Origin: Dyadobacter sp. CY356
GTDB taxonomy: Bacteria; Bacteroidota; Bacteroidia; Cytophagales; Spirosomataceae
Assembly (NCBI RefSeq): GCF_021440195.1
Contig: NZ_JAJTSZ010000006.1
Location: 62,001-126,000 of the forward strand
Length of the DNA stretch: 64,000 nucleotides
Direction of reading: 5' to 3'
How positions within the stretch are numbered: position 1 is the stretch's first letter; every line of letters starts with the position of its first letter. The notes beneath the pieces were generated by a model, which ran no database searches, had not been told where the DNA came from, and worked only from the letters and a program-made list of their open reading frames with translations. This document shows positions 28,903 through 37,981 of the stretch, one piece after another. The translations under genes and the position numbers were made by a program.

Positions 28903-29463
28903 TTATTTACCAGTTGAAAAACCTATTTCCTTTTCTGTTTCTGTAATAATCCGTTGGCGTTCAGCTTCCGATTTCCCGTTTGCATTCAACGTTCTTTCAT
29001 ATTCAAAATCTTCACCATTTTTGATAAACTGATAATGCATATACATCTCACCTGCTGCATTATATTTTATCTGTTTTGAAAAAGGTTTTTTTGCCGCTGG
29101 ACGATTATTGTTATCATGATTATCAGAAGTCGAAGTTTCTTCCATATCGACAGTTACCTCAGATTTAGGTGCTTTCGGAGGTTTTGCTGCTATGGGGACT
29201 GTGGGAATTGTATGTTCCGGAATTTCAGCAACAAGCACGTCAAGTGAATCCAAAATTTTATCCTTAAAAACCAGCCTGGCAATTTTATCCAGGGAAGAAA
29301 TGTCAAAAGTGTGATCAAAATCGAATTCCTCACCATCGATATTGCCGCTCATGTGGATAGAAAGCGCATTTCCATCAGTGGCAACACTCCGGCAAACTGT
29401 TTTTGACTGTCCGAATGCAACAGAGTTACTTACGGCAAAAAAGAGAAATATATATTTTTTCAT
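28903..29463 (-). CDS. Unrecognised secreted protein embedded in a permease operon
   Basis: A 186-residue protein I do not recognise. It has a signal peptide (MKKYIFLFFAVSNSVAFGQ) and is otherwise soluble, so it is probably periplasmic. Two short segments look like copies of each other: IDGEEFDFDHTF near residue 42 and KNGEDFEYERTL near 146. They are separated by a proline-rich then acidic/asparagine-rich linker (about residues 80-125). The gene is 11 bp from the permease upstream and 8 bp from the one downstream. Tight insertion between two permeases suggests a periplasmic partner of one of them, for instance a substrate or a sensor; this is inference from position only. Confidence 0.75.
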   Translation of the reverse strand: MKKYIFLFFAVSNSVAFGQSKTVCRSVATDGNALSIHMSGNIDGEEFDFDHTFDISSLDKIARLVFKDKILDSLDVLVAEIPEHTIPTVPIAAKPPKAPKSEVTVDMEETSTSDNHDNNNRPAAKKPFSKQIKYNAAGEMYMHYQFIKNGEDFEYERTLNANGKSEAERQRIITETEKEIGFSTGK

Positions 29464-29474
29464 GACTAAACTGG

Positions 29475-31856
29475 TTATTCAGATTTTAAAGATTTTACCG
29501 GATTCATCATCGCTGCTTTGATACTTTGGAAACCAACCGTGAGTATGGTAAGAAACAGTGCAAAAACACCAACGAGAGCGAATACATACCATTTCAGCTC
29601 AACATGGTACTGATAACTTTGTAGAAAACTTTTAACAAAACTATAAGCAAGCGGAAGTCCGATCGCAATAGAAATTGTAACAAGGGCGATAAAATCGCGC
29701 GACAACAGGATGGCAATTTCCCGCACGTTTGCACCGAGAACCTTACGAATTCCAACTTCCTTGATGCGTTGATTTGCAGCCAGTGTGATCAGTCCAAAAA
29801 TACCGGCAAGCGCAATGACAATCGAAAGAATGGTCACAAAATTCACCATTTTCCAGATACCATCCAGATCGTTATACTGCCTGCTGACCTCATCAGATAA
29901 ATAGAAAAATTTGAACGGCTTTTTAGCCGGGATCTTTTTCATTTTTGATTCCAGAGCAGCAAGTACCGTCACCGCATTTTTGCTATCATCAAATTTAATT
30001 GTCAGGTAACTATTCAAGGCGGTTGTCCCTTCATACCAGTGAATCAGGGGTTCAATCCGTTCTTTTAATTCCTGATAATTAAAATCCTTCATCACGCCCA
30101 CAATGGTATATACTTTTTGATTGCTTTTTGGCCGGAGACGCTTTCCAACCGCCGATTTCCAACCAAGTGCTTTCATGGCGGATTCATTGATAATAACCGG
30201 ATTATTTTCTCCGTTTTTATCCAGCTCCTCTGAAAAATCCCGGCCTTCCAACATCCTGATATTGTAGGTTTTGGTATAGGCTGAACTTGTACCTCCCTGC
30301 CTGAGCCTGATTTCTTTGTCGGGCTCAGATTCGGAAAAATAGACGTTGTAATTATTCCAGTATTTTGTCGGAACCACACCGGAAGTCGATATACTTTTAA
30401 TATGAGGATTTTGTTTTAAATCATCCAGAATTCCAGTAAACTGCCCCACCGCCGTATTCTCATCTTTATACTGCATATCCGACTGGACGACGACAATATT
30501 TTCTTTATCAAAACCGACGTTTGCTTCCCTCATGAAACCAATCTGCATTCTAACGCTGATTGCACCTAAAATAAGGATAATCGTAAGCGCAAACTGGATT
30601 ACAATCAAACTCTCCCTGGTCCAGCTTCTCGACTGTGTTTTTTTTGTAATTTTTCCTTTAATCGTATCCCGGATGTCAAGTTTATTCAGATAAAGGGCAG
30701 GATAAGTACCCGCTACAAAAGCAATAATTCCGATAATCAGCAGTAGGGTCAGAATCGTAACTTTATCCTGCTCCCAATTCAACATCAGCTGCATACGCCC
30801 CTGGCGATACTCGTTGAACTGAGGGATTAGATAAGAAACTGCAAAAAATATCGAAAGTATTAAAGCCGAAACCAAAACAATCCCTGATTCAAACCAGAAC
30901 TGGGTTAAGATTTGCCGTAGATTAGAACCTGTTACTTTTCTAACTGCCACTTCCTTCGCCCTTGTAAAAGCAATTGCTGTATTTAAATTGATAAGATTGA
31001 TACTAATAATAAGCAAAATGAAAACGGCGATGGTCATTGCGCCGTAGATCATATTTTTGAAAAAGGGATTCTGATAATGGATAAAATCTTTTATCGGTGC
31101 AATACGAATTTTTCGATCCTTACCGCCTTCAGCGAAATGCGTTTTAACAAATCCGGGAAATTTTCCTTCGAGCTTACTGACAGATGCTCCCTTATCAAGT
31201 TTGATGTAAACGGTTGCGAAGGTATTGTACCAGTCTGCGTTTTCCTGAAAATTCTTGTCTGATTCCAGATTCGCAATAGGCATTAGTACGTCAAACTGGA
31301 TGGAAGAATTAGCCGGCAAATTTTGCAGTACGCCCGTTACAGTGAAATTCAGGGTATCATTTACAGAAACAATTTGTCCGACCGGGTTCGTATCACCAAA
31401 AAGCGATATGGCAATATCATTGTTGATAAGAATCGATTGCTTGTTTTTTAAAGCAGTTGCGGCGTTACCATATTTGAGTTTAAAAGAAAAAATATCAAAA
31501 AAAGTGCTGTCGACATATTTTGTACTTCCCTGGATATCCTTGCCTTTGTAGTTAATCCATGCATTTCCCCAACCCTGAACATGAGTTCCTTTTTTAATTT
31601 CAGGATAAGTCTTCAGCAACTGGTCTAAAATCGGATAAACAGTCTGGTTATATCGGCTGTCTTTATCTTCTGTCTGGATAAAATAAATCTGGTCGCTTTC
31701 TCGATGGAACGTGTCGAAAGTCAATCCTCTCTGGATGAATAAAATAAGGACTACAGCGCTTGCCAGCCCAAGAGAAAGTCCAAGAAGATTTATCCCGGTA
31801 AACAGCCGGTTTTTCCAAAGTGAGCGAAAAGCAATTTTAATGTAGTTTTTGAACAT
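29475..31856 (-). CDS. FtsX/MacB-type ABC transporter permease (793 aa), first gene of its unit
   Basis: N-terminus MFKNYIKIAFRSL, helix, MacB_PCD, helices with signature KEVAVRKVTGS (Ala replacing the usual Gly), loop LDIRDTIKGK, fifth helix, second MacB_PCD, and C-terminal helices with KEVGIRKVLGA, ending NPVKSLKSE. The loop keeps KG but not the N-P pair found in most copies. It heads a tight unit with 28903-29463, 26474-28894, 23943-26411, 21552-23927 and 21233-21526. The paired operator C lies 160-194 bp ahead of its start codon. Substrate unknown. Confidence 0.95.
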   Translation of the reverse strand: MFKNYIKIAFRSLWKNRLFTGINLLGLSLGLASAVVLILFIQRGLTFDTFHRESDQIYFIQTEDKDSRYNQTVYPILDQLLKTYPEIKKGTHVQGWGNAWINYKGKDIQGSTKYVDSTFFDIFSFKLKYGNAATALKNKQSILINNDIAISLFGDTNPVGQIVSVNDTLNFTVTGVLQNLPANSSIQFDVLMPIANLESDKNFQENADWYNTFATVYIKLDKGASVSKLEGKFPGFVKTHFAEGGKDRKIRIAPIKDFIHYQNPFFKNMIYGAMTIAVFILLIISINLINLNTAIAFTRAKEVAVRKVTGSNLRQILTQFWFESGIVLVSALILSIFFAVSYLIPQFNEYRQGRMQLMLNWEQDKVTILTLLLIIGIIAFVAGTYPALYLNKLDIRDTIKGKITKKTQSRSWTRESLIVIQFALTIILILGAISVRMQIGFMREANVGFDKENIVVVQSDMQYKDENTAVGQFTGILDDLKQNPHIKSISTSGVVPTKYWNNYNVYFSESEPDKEIRLRQGGTSSAYTKTYNIRMLEGRDFSEELDKNGENNPVIINESAMKALGWKSAVGKRLRPKSNQKVYTIVGVMKDFNYQELKERIEPLIHWYEGTTALNSYLTIKFDDSKNAVTVLAALESKMKKIPAKKPFKFFYLSDEVSRQYNDLDGIWKMVNFVTILSIVIALAGIFGLITLAANQRIKEVGIRKVLGANVREIAILLSRDFIALVTISIAIGLPLAYSFVKSFLQSYQYHVELKWYVFALVGVFALFLTILTVGFQSIKAAMMNPVKSLKSE

Positions 31857-31934
31857 GATTACAGCCTTTCAAAGGGTTGATGACAACGCGCGCTGTTGTG
31901 ATTTCACATGACCGGGAATTGTCCAATGCAAATA

Positions 31935-31950
31935 TTAAATTATTATACCA
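31935..31950 (-). promoter_or_regulatory. Very weak candidate sigma-54 element
   Basis: On the minus strand TGGTAT-N5-TTTAA. Only the TGG of the -24 box is convincing. It is listed because it lies 66 bp from operator C, exactly the gap between operator D and the good element at 40201-40216. Confidence 0.2.
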
Positions 31951-32015
31951 CATCCAACCACTCAGTATAACACATTAATAATCAAATTATTAACTCAGTT
32001 AAAACTAAAACAAGG

Positions 32016-32050
32016 TGTCCGAAATCGGACACCTTGTTCATTTGCGTACT
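32016..32050. promoter_or_regulatory. Paired palindromic operator, copy C
   Basis: TGTCCGAAATCGGACA (32016-32031) is a near-perfect palindrome with flanks that pair too (AAGG/CCTT). It is followed 19 bp on by TGTTCATTTGCGTACT (32035-32050), whose right arm is degenerate. It lies between the toxin gene stop and the permease at 31856 and fits the layout of copies A, B and D. Confidence 0.68.
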
Positions 32051-32069
32051 TTTTTATCTAACCTTAAAA

Positions 32070-32378
32070 CTAATATAACAACGGCTCTTGCCAGGTACTA
32101 CGCACTCTTAATATGCTCACCGTTTTATCGTCTTGATTAATGTAATAAGTAATCCTAAATCTGTATATTTCAAATGCGCGAAAAGCTGGATTCTTATCCA
32201 ATCTGAGTTTATCTGTATTATGACGCCATGGCTCCTCTTTTAGCTGTGCAGTTTGTTCCAAAATTTTCAATTTTACTTTTTGAGCATTTTGATAAGAGTC
32301 TTTTAAAATGTGATGATATATTTCTGATAAATGTTCCAGGGCATTATTATCCCAAACAACACTATACTGATCTACCAT
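32070..32378 (-). CDS. RelE/ParE-family toxin of a type II toxin-antitoxin pair
   Basis: A 102-residue basic protein with the RelE/ParE fold pattern: an N-terminal strand (YSVVWDNNALEHL), two helices (SEIYHHILKDSYQNAQKVKLKIL), then a beta-sheet with FRAFEIYRFRITYYIN and a final VSILRVRSTWQEP. Such toxins either poison gyrase (ParE) or cleave ribosome-bound mRNA (RelE). I cannot decide between these, though the sequence looks more like ParE. The start codon overlaps the end of the antitoxin gene by 7 bp, the usual arrangement for translational coupling. The pair lies between two permease units, next to a decayed permease tail. Confidence 0.85.
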   Translation of the reverse strand: MVDQYSVVWDNNALEHLSEIYHHILKDSYQNAQKVKLKILEQTAQLKEEPWRHNTDKLRLDKNPAFRAFEIYRFRITYYINQDDKTVSILRVRSTWQEPLLY

Positions 32379-32605
32379 TTACCGGATTGATTTTCAACTT
32401 CCTCCTGGCTTAAATAAACCCCATTTTTGATTCTCTTAACCGCCTCATCCAGCTCATTGTTGTATTGCTCAATCGAGATCCTATCGTTTTCCCCATTTTT
32501 TGATTTTAGAAACGATTTGATTAATCCAAGAATCGATTCTTTTTCCTCTTTGTTAAGCAATGTAAGATACAGTGCTATTTCGTTATCAATTGTCTTGGTT
32601 TGCAT
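32372..32605 (-). CDS. Antitoxin partner of the ParE/RelE-like toxin
   Basis: A 77-residue acidic protein. The N-terminal half is helical (ALYLTLLNKEEKESILGLIKSFL) and probably dimerises or binds DNA. The C-terminal half reads YNNELDEAVKRIKNGVYLSQEEVE, a pattern common in small Bacteroidota antitoxins, where the tail wraps the toxin. It precedes and overlaps the toxin gene, as expected for an antitoxin that also represses its own operon. The family is inferred mostly from size, order and overlap. Confidence 0.8.
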   Translation of the reverse strand: MQTKTIDNEIALYLTLLNKEEKESILGLIKSFLKSKNGENDRISIEQYNNELDEAVKRIKNGVYLSQEEVENQSGKW

Positions 32606-32665
32606 CGCGATTATTTTAAAGCTCCAACACTAAATTTTACAAAATAATAGTGAATTTAACATTTT

Positions 32666-32734
32666 CTACACAGACTTCAAACTCTTCACAGAAACCGTCA
32701 TTACTGTTTTTACGTTTTGAGAACCTACCGTAAG
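32666..32734 (-). pseudogene. C-terminal remnant of a lost FtsX/MacB permease
   Basis: These 22 codons plus stop read LTVGSQNVKTVMTVSVKSLK followed by SV. They align without gaps to the last 22 residues of intact neighbours, such as LTVSFQSIKAAL then NPVKSLRSE at the end of the permease at 32888. Matching residues include LTV, Q, K and VKSLKS, and the stop codon falls within one residue of the same place. Immediately upstream the frame has a stop (32735-32737) and no similarity. I read it as the tail of a permease gene whose body was deleted. Confidence 0.65.
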
Positions 32735-32887
32735 TTAACTAGGGAAATTGCCAGTAATCTTTAAACTCCGACATGCTCGCCTCAGGTTAAACAAACGGAG
32801 CTTCATCAGTAATTTGAATATTGTTTCAAATCAAAAGTTATTTTACTGCTTCGTCAAAAACCAATAGAAATCACTAACCGATACAAC

Positions 32888-35293
32888 CTATTCACTCCTC
32901 AACGATTTCACCGGATTTTTCAACGCTGCTTTGATCGATTGGAAACTGACGGTTAGCAATGCGATTCCCACGGCCAGAATTCCAGCCAGGCCAAAAACCC
33001 AGACCGGAATATCGATACGGTAAGCATAATCTTCCAGCCATTTATTCATTGCAAACCAGGCAAGCGGCGCGGCGATTACGAAGGCCACAAGTACGAGTTT
33101 TACAAAATCTTTTGACAGCAAATTCACAATTTCAGAAACGCTTGCTCCCAATACTTTTCTTACGCCAATTTCTTTCACCCGTTGTTCAACCGAAAACGAA
33201 GCAAGTCCGAACAATCCCAGACATGAAATAAAAATGGCTAAACCTGCCAGAATGCCGACGATTTCACTCACAGTATTATCAGCACGATACAATTCAGCAA
33301 AATGATCATCCAGAAACTGATATTCAAAATCTTCTTCCGGTGCAATATTTTTCCAGGTTGAACGGATTCCTCCGATAACATCTTCTGCTTTGGCCGACTT
33401 AATCCGAACGGACATTTCGTTGTACCCCCAATCCTTCTGATCAAAAATGCATAATGTTTCAATTTTGTGATGCAGGGAATTAAAGTTAAAATCTTTGGAA
33501 ACGCCGACAATCACGCCCGCCGAATCCATTCCTCCAAATCCAAAATTCTTACCTATCAAATAATCCAGCGGCTTGCCGGGGGTGTCTTTTAGTAATTCCT
33601 TTGCCAAAGTTTCATTCACGATATAGGCTTTCCCGTTATCAGCATTGCCTTCTTTAAAATTCCGGCCAGCCACAAGTTTGATTTTATATAAAGTCAAATA
33701 ATCCGGATCCACCACAATCTGAGAAGATGCCATTTCGCGCACCGGACCGGGTCCATGATATCTTACTCCTGTCTGGTGCATATTGTTGCCCAGTTTCTGC
33801 CCGGAACCTGTAACCGATACAACTTGCGCTTTGGATAATAATTCCTCTTTGATCGCCTCGTAATTTTTACCGGATTGGACTCCCAAAGGAATGGTAATGA
33901 CCTGTTCGCGATCAAATCCAATATTCGCTTTTTGCATGTAATTCAATTGGCGAACCGTCAGAACCGTTGCGATCATCAGGAAAATAGCACCTGAGAACTG
34001 GCCTACCACCAAAGCATTTCGGAAGGATAATTTCTTATTACCGCCTCTCATGACGCCTTTTAAAACCGCTGCTGCACTAAAAGAAGAAAGGTAAGCGGCA
34101 GGATAAAGGCCTGAAACAACCCCAACCAAAACAGTTCCGACGATTAAACCGAAGAAAAGTAAAGGATTTTTAAAGATCGAAAATTCAAGTTGACGCTGAC
34201 TTAGATCGTTGACATACGGAAGGAGCAGTAATACGAAAAGAACTGCGAGAATAAGTGAAAAGAAACACAGCATCACCGATTCCCCAAGAAATTGAGCGCC
34301 CAACTGAATCCGTCCCGATCCGCTCGCTTTCCGGATACCAATTTCTTTGGCCCTTCCGGCTGATCGCGCAGTGGAAAGGTTCATGAAATTGATGCAGGCA
34401 ATCAGAAGTACGATCAGTGCTACAATCGTGAAAACGCGGGTATAGGTTTGGTCAAATTTCTGGTAATTCTGATAGTCGTGGGTGATATTGGTCGAGTTGG
34501 CATGAACATCTTTCAAGGACTGCAAAAACAATTGGTAGTAGCCAGCGCCATCTCCTTTCATATGACGTTTCAAATACGCAGGAAATTGTTTTTCCAGAGA
34601 AGCGATGTCGGCATCTTTAGATAATTCCAGATACGTTACTAACCAGTTTCCTCCCCAGTTGTTGATAAAATCCGGTTTTATCATGGTGTTAAATGAAAAC
34701 AAACCTTCAAATTGAAGATGTGAATTTTTCGGCGTGTTTCTCAGAATTCCGGTGACGTTGAAACGCGTTGTATCGCTTCCATAAACTGTAACAATTTTCC
34801 CGATCGGGTCCGCTTTTCCAAAGATCTTGGATGCACTTTCTTCTGTTAAGACAACGCTGTTGGGCTTTTGTAATACCTGGTTTCTGTCGCCTTCCAATAA
34901 TTCATAATCGAATATCTTCAAAAAGGTCGAATCAACAAATATTGCTTCGGCCAGTGTAAACTTCTTGTCATCAAAGCGAAGTTTTACTTTATCCATATTT
35001 CTGACCCTTGTAAAGTTCAGAATTTCAGGAAACTCTGCCGTTAATGTTGGCCCCATGGGAAACATTGATAACGCCACATTTTGTGAAGCAACCATCCCAG
35101 GGAATTTCTGAACTTCGTCCAGCCGGTATACATTCTTTGTATGAATGTTGTCAAAGCTTTTTTCATAAAAAACAAAAAGCATGATCACAATACAGGCCGT
35201 CATCCCGGTAGCCAGACCGAGGATGTTAAGCAGAGAATATCCCTTATGCTTCCAAAGGTTTCTCCATGCGATTTTGAGATAGTTCTTGATCAT
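32888..35293 (-). CDS. FtsX/MacB-type ABC transporter permease (801 aa)
   Basis: N-terminus MIKNYLKIAWRNL, first helix at about residues 20-42, MacB_PCD, helices with signature KEIGIRKASGS, loop FSAAAVLKGV, fifth helix, second MacB_PCD, and C-terminal helices with KEIGVRKVLGA; the end is NPVKSLRSE. The N-P pair of the loop is replaced by A-A. It lies 143 bp after the permease at 35437, with no paired operator in the gap, so it is probably the last permease of the unit that begins with the adaptor at 40150. Substrate unknown. Confidence 0.95.
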   Translation of the reverse strand: MIKNYLKIAWRNLWKHKGYSLLNILGLATGMTACIVIMLFVFYEKSFDNIHTKNVYRLDEVQKFPGMVASQNVALSMFPMGPTLTAEFPEILNFTRVRNMDKVKLRFDDKKFTLAEAIFVDSTFLKIFDYELLEGDRNQVLQKPNSVVLTEESASKIFGKADPIGKIVTVYGSDTTRFNVTGILRNTPKNSHLQFEGLFSFNTMIKPDFINNWGGNWLVTYLELSKDADIASLEKQFPAYLKRHMKGDGAGYYQLFLQSLKDVHANSTNITHDYQNYQKFDQTYTRVFTIVALIVLLIACINFMNLSTARSAGRAKEIGIRKASGSGRIQLGAQFLGESVMLCFFSLILAVLFVLLLLPYVNDLSQRQLEFSIFKNPLLFFGLIVGTVLVGVVSGLYPAAYLSSFSAAAVLKGVMRGGNKKLSFRNALVVGQFSGAIFLMIATVLTVRQLNYMQKANIGFDREQVITIPLGVQSGKNYEAIKEELLSKAQVVSVTGSGQKLGNNMHQTGVRYHGPGPVREMASSQIVVDPDYLTLYKIKLVAGRNFKEGNADNGKAYIVNETLAKELLKDTPGKPLDYLIGKNFGFGGMDSAGVIVGVSKDFNFNSLHHKIETLCIFDQKDWGYNEMSVRIKSAKAEDVIGGIRSTWKNIAPEEDFEYQFLDDHFAELYRADNTVSEIVGILAGLAIFISCLGLFGLASFSVEQRVKEIGVRKVLGASVSEIVNLLSKDFVKLVLVAFVIAAPLAWFAMNKWLEDYAYRIDIPVWVFGLAGILAVGIALLTVSFQSIKAALKNPVKSLRSE

Positions 35294-35417
35294 TTTTAGG
35301 TTTTGGGTTTTAGCGGTCAGATATCAGCTCTTACGATATTTCGAGCGTATCAATGTAAAATATCCTGTTTAATTTGAGGCTTCGAATTCTCTGTGATCCT
35401 GATGCTAAAAGCTAACC

Positions 35418-35433
35418 GCTAATAGCCAATCGC
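35418..35433. repeat. Short intergenic repeat GCTAATAGCCAATCGC
   Basis: This 16-mer occurs again as an exact reverse complement at 38682-38697, and a variant occurs at 38807-38838. The copies flank the permease at 35437 and the ATPase gene. It ends three bases before the permease stop codon. Confidence 0.55.
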
Positions 35434-35436
35434 CTC

Positions 35437-37797
35437 CTATTCGCTTTTCAAACATTCCAGCGGATTCACATTCGCAGCTCTTACCGCCTGCATTCCAACT
35501 GTCATCCAGGCGATAACCAATGCGGCGACACCGGCACCGAGGAAATACCATACTTCGAGACTAAGGTGTAAGGCAAAGCTTTGCAGCCAGTAGCCGGTTA
35601 TGACGTAACTGACCGGCAATGCGATAACAATAGCCGCCATCACCAGTTTTGTAAAATCACTGGAAAGCAAATAAACAATACTCAAAACACTTGATCCGAG
35701 CACTTTTCGAATACCAATTTCTTTTAATCTTCTTTCTGCCGTGAATGCAGCCAGACCAAACAATCCCAGGCAGGAAATCAAAATGGCAAGACCGGCAAAA
35801 TATTTCGAAAGTGATGCTACGCGTTGTTCTGCAACATACTGCGCCTGATATTCCTGATCCAGAAATTTGTAATCGAGAGAAAATCCTGGATTGTATTTTT
35901 TGTAAAGTGCTCCCATGGAAGAAAGTACAGGTTTCTCTTTTCCGGCTGCAATTTTAGCCATGATTATATATGTGCTGCCCTGAGACAAACGGAAAAACAA
36001 AGGTTTTACTTTTTCATGCAGCGATTCAAAATGGAAGTCCTTCGCTATACCTACAATCTGCATATCGTTCCCCCAAAGTTTGACCGTTTTTCCAACAGGA
36101 TCTTTTAATCCCATGAATTTGACAGCAGCTTCGTTAAAGATAATTTTGGAACTGTCCGCACTGAAATCCTTTGAAAACAAACGCCCCTCTTTCATTTGAA
36201 TACCCAGGGTCTGCATCATTTCATAATTCACACCGACGTTTTCAAATTCAGTTTTATTATCTTCCGCTTTACCTTCCCACCAGATGCCGAAAGTGCCGGA
36301 ATTATGTCCCGTCATATCATGCCCGATACTGGATGCATTGACAATTCCGGGCGTATTTCTTAGTTCAGAAAGGAAAGTTTCCATTTTTCCATCATCCTGC
36401 ATTTTCCCTTCTCTGAAAAAATAGATAATGTTATCCTTATTATATCCAAGGTTTTCCGACTGGACAAATTCAACCTGTTTATAAACAACAATCACTGAAA
36501 CAATAAGAATAACTGAGATCGTAAATTGAAAAACGACGAGGCCTTTTCTTGCCCAGACTTCGCCCACTGAGACATTTAATTTTCCTTTCAATACCGATAT
36601 GGGGTTAAAACCGGATAGGTATAATGCGGGGTAACTTCCTGATATTAAACCTGTAAAAACCACTACACCAAGAAGGGTGAATATCAGTTTTGGATCATAA
36701 TGAAGTGTCAGCGCCTTGCCAGTAATTTCATTAAATTGAGGTAAGAACAATATTACCAGTAAAACAGACAGAAAAAGCGAAAGGAAAGTCATCAGCATGG
36801 ATTCACCCAGATATTGATAAACCAGCGTTTCTCTGTACGCACCAATCGCTTTTTTAATGCCAACTTCCTTCATTCGGCCCGATGCTTTGGCGGTGGACAA
36901 ATTCATAAAATTGATACAAGCGATCAACAATATGAATACTGCAATAATTGAAAATAACCGGACGTATTCTATTCTGCCACCGGCCGTTAATCCGTTTTCG
37001 TATTTTCCATATAAATATCCGCTTGAATAAGGACGCACAAATAGCGTTCGGTGTGTGACTTCACCATTAGTTTTGACTTTTACAAGATTGGCAATTTTAT
37101 TATTGAACTGATTGACATCAGTCCCGCTTTTTAATAACACAAATGTATCAGGACCCGTATTTCCCCAATTGGCACTGCTGGAATATTGTTCCTTAAGTAC
37201 TTCAAAAGAAATAACAAAATCGAATTGCTCCGAAGAATTTGACGGCGTCCCTTTAAAAACTCCTGAAACTACATATTGTTTTTCATGCTGGAATTCAACG
37301 GATTTACCTACAACATTTTGTGTTGTATGAAAAAGATTCTGAGCCAGTTTTTCAGAAATCACAATCGAATTCTTGTCTTTCAAAACCTGATTTGCATCGC
37401 CTTGTTCAAGTCCGTAAGAATACATATTGAATATATCCTTTCCCGCATATCTGCCTTTGCTTTTAAAATCATTGTTGGCAACTGATAAAGTTGCCTCAAA
37501 AAGCTTTGATGAAATGGCATGTTCCACTTCCGGCATATCACTTTGTAATGTCTCGGCCAGAGGTATAGAAGTGGATTGTGCAGTCCAGATGCCTTGAGCC
37601 TGCACCCGGTTTTCCATCACCTGAAAAAGCTGGCTGTCCTTTTCGTGAAATTTGTCAACATTCAGCTCATCATTAACCCAGAGGTATATCAGCAGCGAAC
37701 AGGCCAATCCTGCGGAAAGTCCTGTCAAGTTGATAAGAAAAGTACTTTTAAACCGCTTGAAGTTGCGATAGATAACAAGGAGATTGTGTCTGAACAT
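35437..37797 (-). CDS. FtsX/MacB-type ABC transporter permease (786 aa), divergent member
   Basis: The shortest full permease and one of the most divergent. The N-terminus is MFRHNLLVIYRNFKRFKS rather than the usual M-x-K-N-Y-L-K-I-A. The first signature is KEVGIKKAIGA (Lys for Arg), the loop FNPISVLKGK is normal, the second signature is KEIGIRKVLGS, and the end is NPLECLKSE instead of NPVKSLKSE. Domain order is unchanged: helix, MacB_PCD, three helices, helix, MacB_PCD, three helices. It is the permease nearest the ATPase gene (184 bp), so it may be the original partner of the ATPase and adaptor. Substrate unknown. Confidence 0.94.
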   Translation of the reverse strand: MFRHNLLVIYRNFKRFKSTFLINLTGLSAGLACSLLIYLWVNDELNVDKFHEKDSQLFQVMENRVQAQGIWTAQSTSIPLAETLQSDMPEVEHAISSKLFEATLSVANNDFKSKGRYAGKDIFNMYSYGLEQGDANQVLKDKNSIVISEKLAQNLFHTTQNVVGKSVEFQHEKQYVVSGVFKGTPSNSSEQFDFVISFEVLKEQYSSSANWGNTGPDTFVLLKSGTDVNQFNNKIANLVKVKTNGEVTHRTLFVRPYSSGYLYGKYENGLTAGGRIEYVRLFSIIAVFILLIACINFMNLSTAKASGRMKEVGIKKAIGAYRETLVYQYLGESMLMTFLSLFLSVLLVILFLPQFNEITGKALTLHYDPKLIFTLLGVVVFTGLISGSYPALYLSGFNPISVLKGKLNVSVGEVWARKGLVVFQFTISVILIVSVIVVYKQVEFVQSENLGYNKDNIIYFFREGKMQDDGKMETFLSELRNTPGIVNASSIGHDMTGHNSGTFGIWWEGKAEDNKTEFENVGVNYEMMQTLGIQMKEGRLFSKDFSADSSKIIFNEAAVKFMGLKDPVGKTVKLWGNDMQIVGIAKDFHFESLHEKVKPLFFRLSQGSTYIIMAKIAAGKEKPVLSSMGALYKKYNPGFSLDYKFLDQEYQAQYVAEQRVASLSKYFAGLAILISCLGLFGLAAFTAERRLKEIGIRKVLGSSVLSIVYLLSSDFTKLVMAAIVIALPVSYVITGYWLQSFALHLSLEVWYFLGAGVAALVIAWMTVGMQAVRAANVNPLECLKSE

Positions 37798-37884
37798 GGT
37801 TCATAATTTTCAAGAAGTGACTTTGACTCATACCTCAATCCTAAAAATCAAGGTATTATCATGTCCGGCTAATAGATTAATAAA

Positions 37885-37921
37885 GTTTAGTATCCCAAAA
37901 TTCAATTTTGAAATACTAAAC
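37885..37921. other. Imperfect hairpin between ATPase and permease genes
   Basis: GTTTAGTAT (37885-37893) pairs with ATACTAAAC (37913-37921), and the inner AAAATT/AATTTT also pairs, giving a long AT-rich stem. It lies 61 bp after the ATPase stop codon. There is no clear T-run on the minus strand, so it may be an attenuator or processing site rather than a full terminator. Confidence 0.45.
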
Positions 37922-37981
37922 CATCTTCGAAGAAAGCATTTTGCCCGGATTAAATCCGAACTCTGGGTACTATATGTAATG

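Noticed and set aside
32606..32665. Operator or promoter signal before the antitoxin gene
   Set aside because: I see no convincing inverted repeat in the AT-rich lead-in, so no autoregulatory site is annotated.
35294..35436. A fifth copy of the paired operator ahead of the permease at 32888
   Set aside because: No TGTYC-N6-GRACA pair is present in this gap or in 37798-37981; these permeases are better placed in the adaptor unit.
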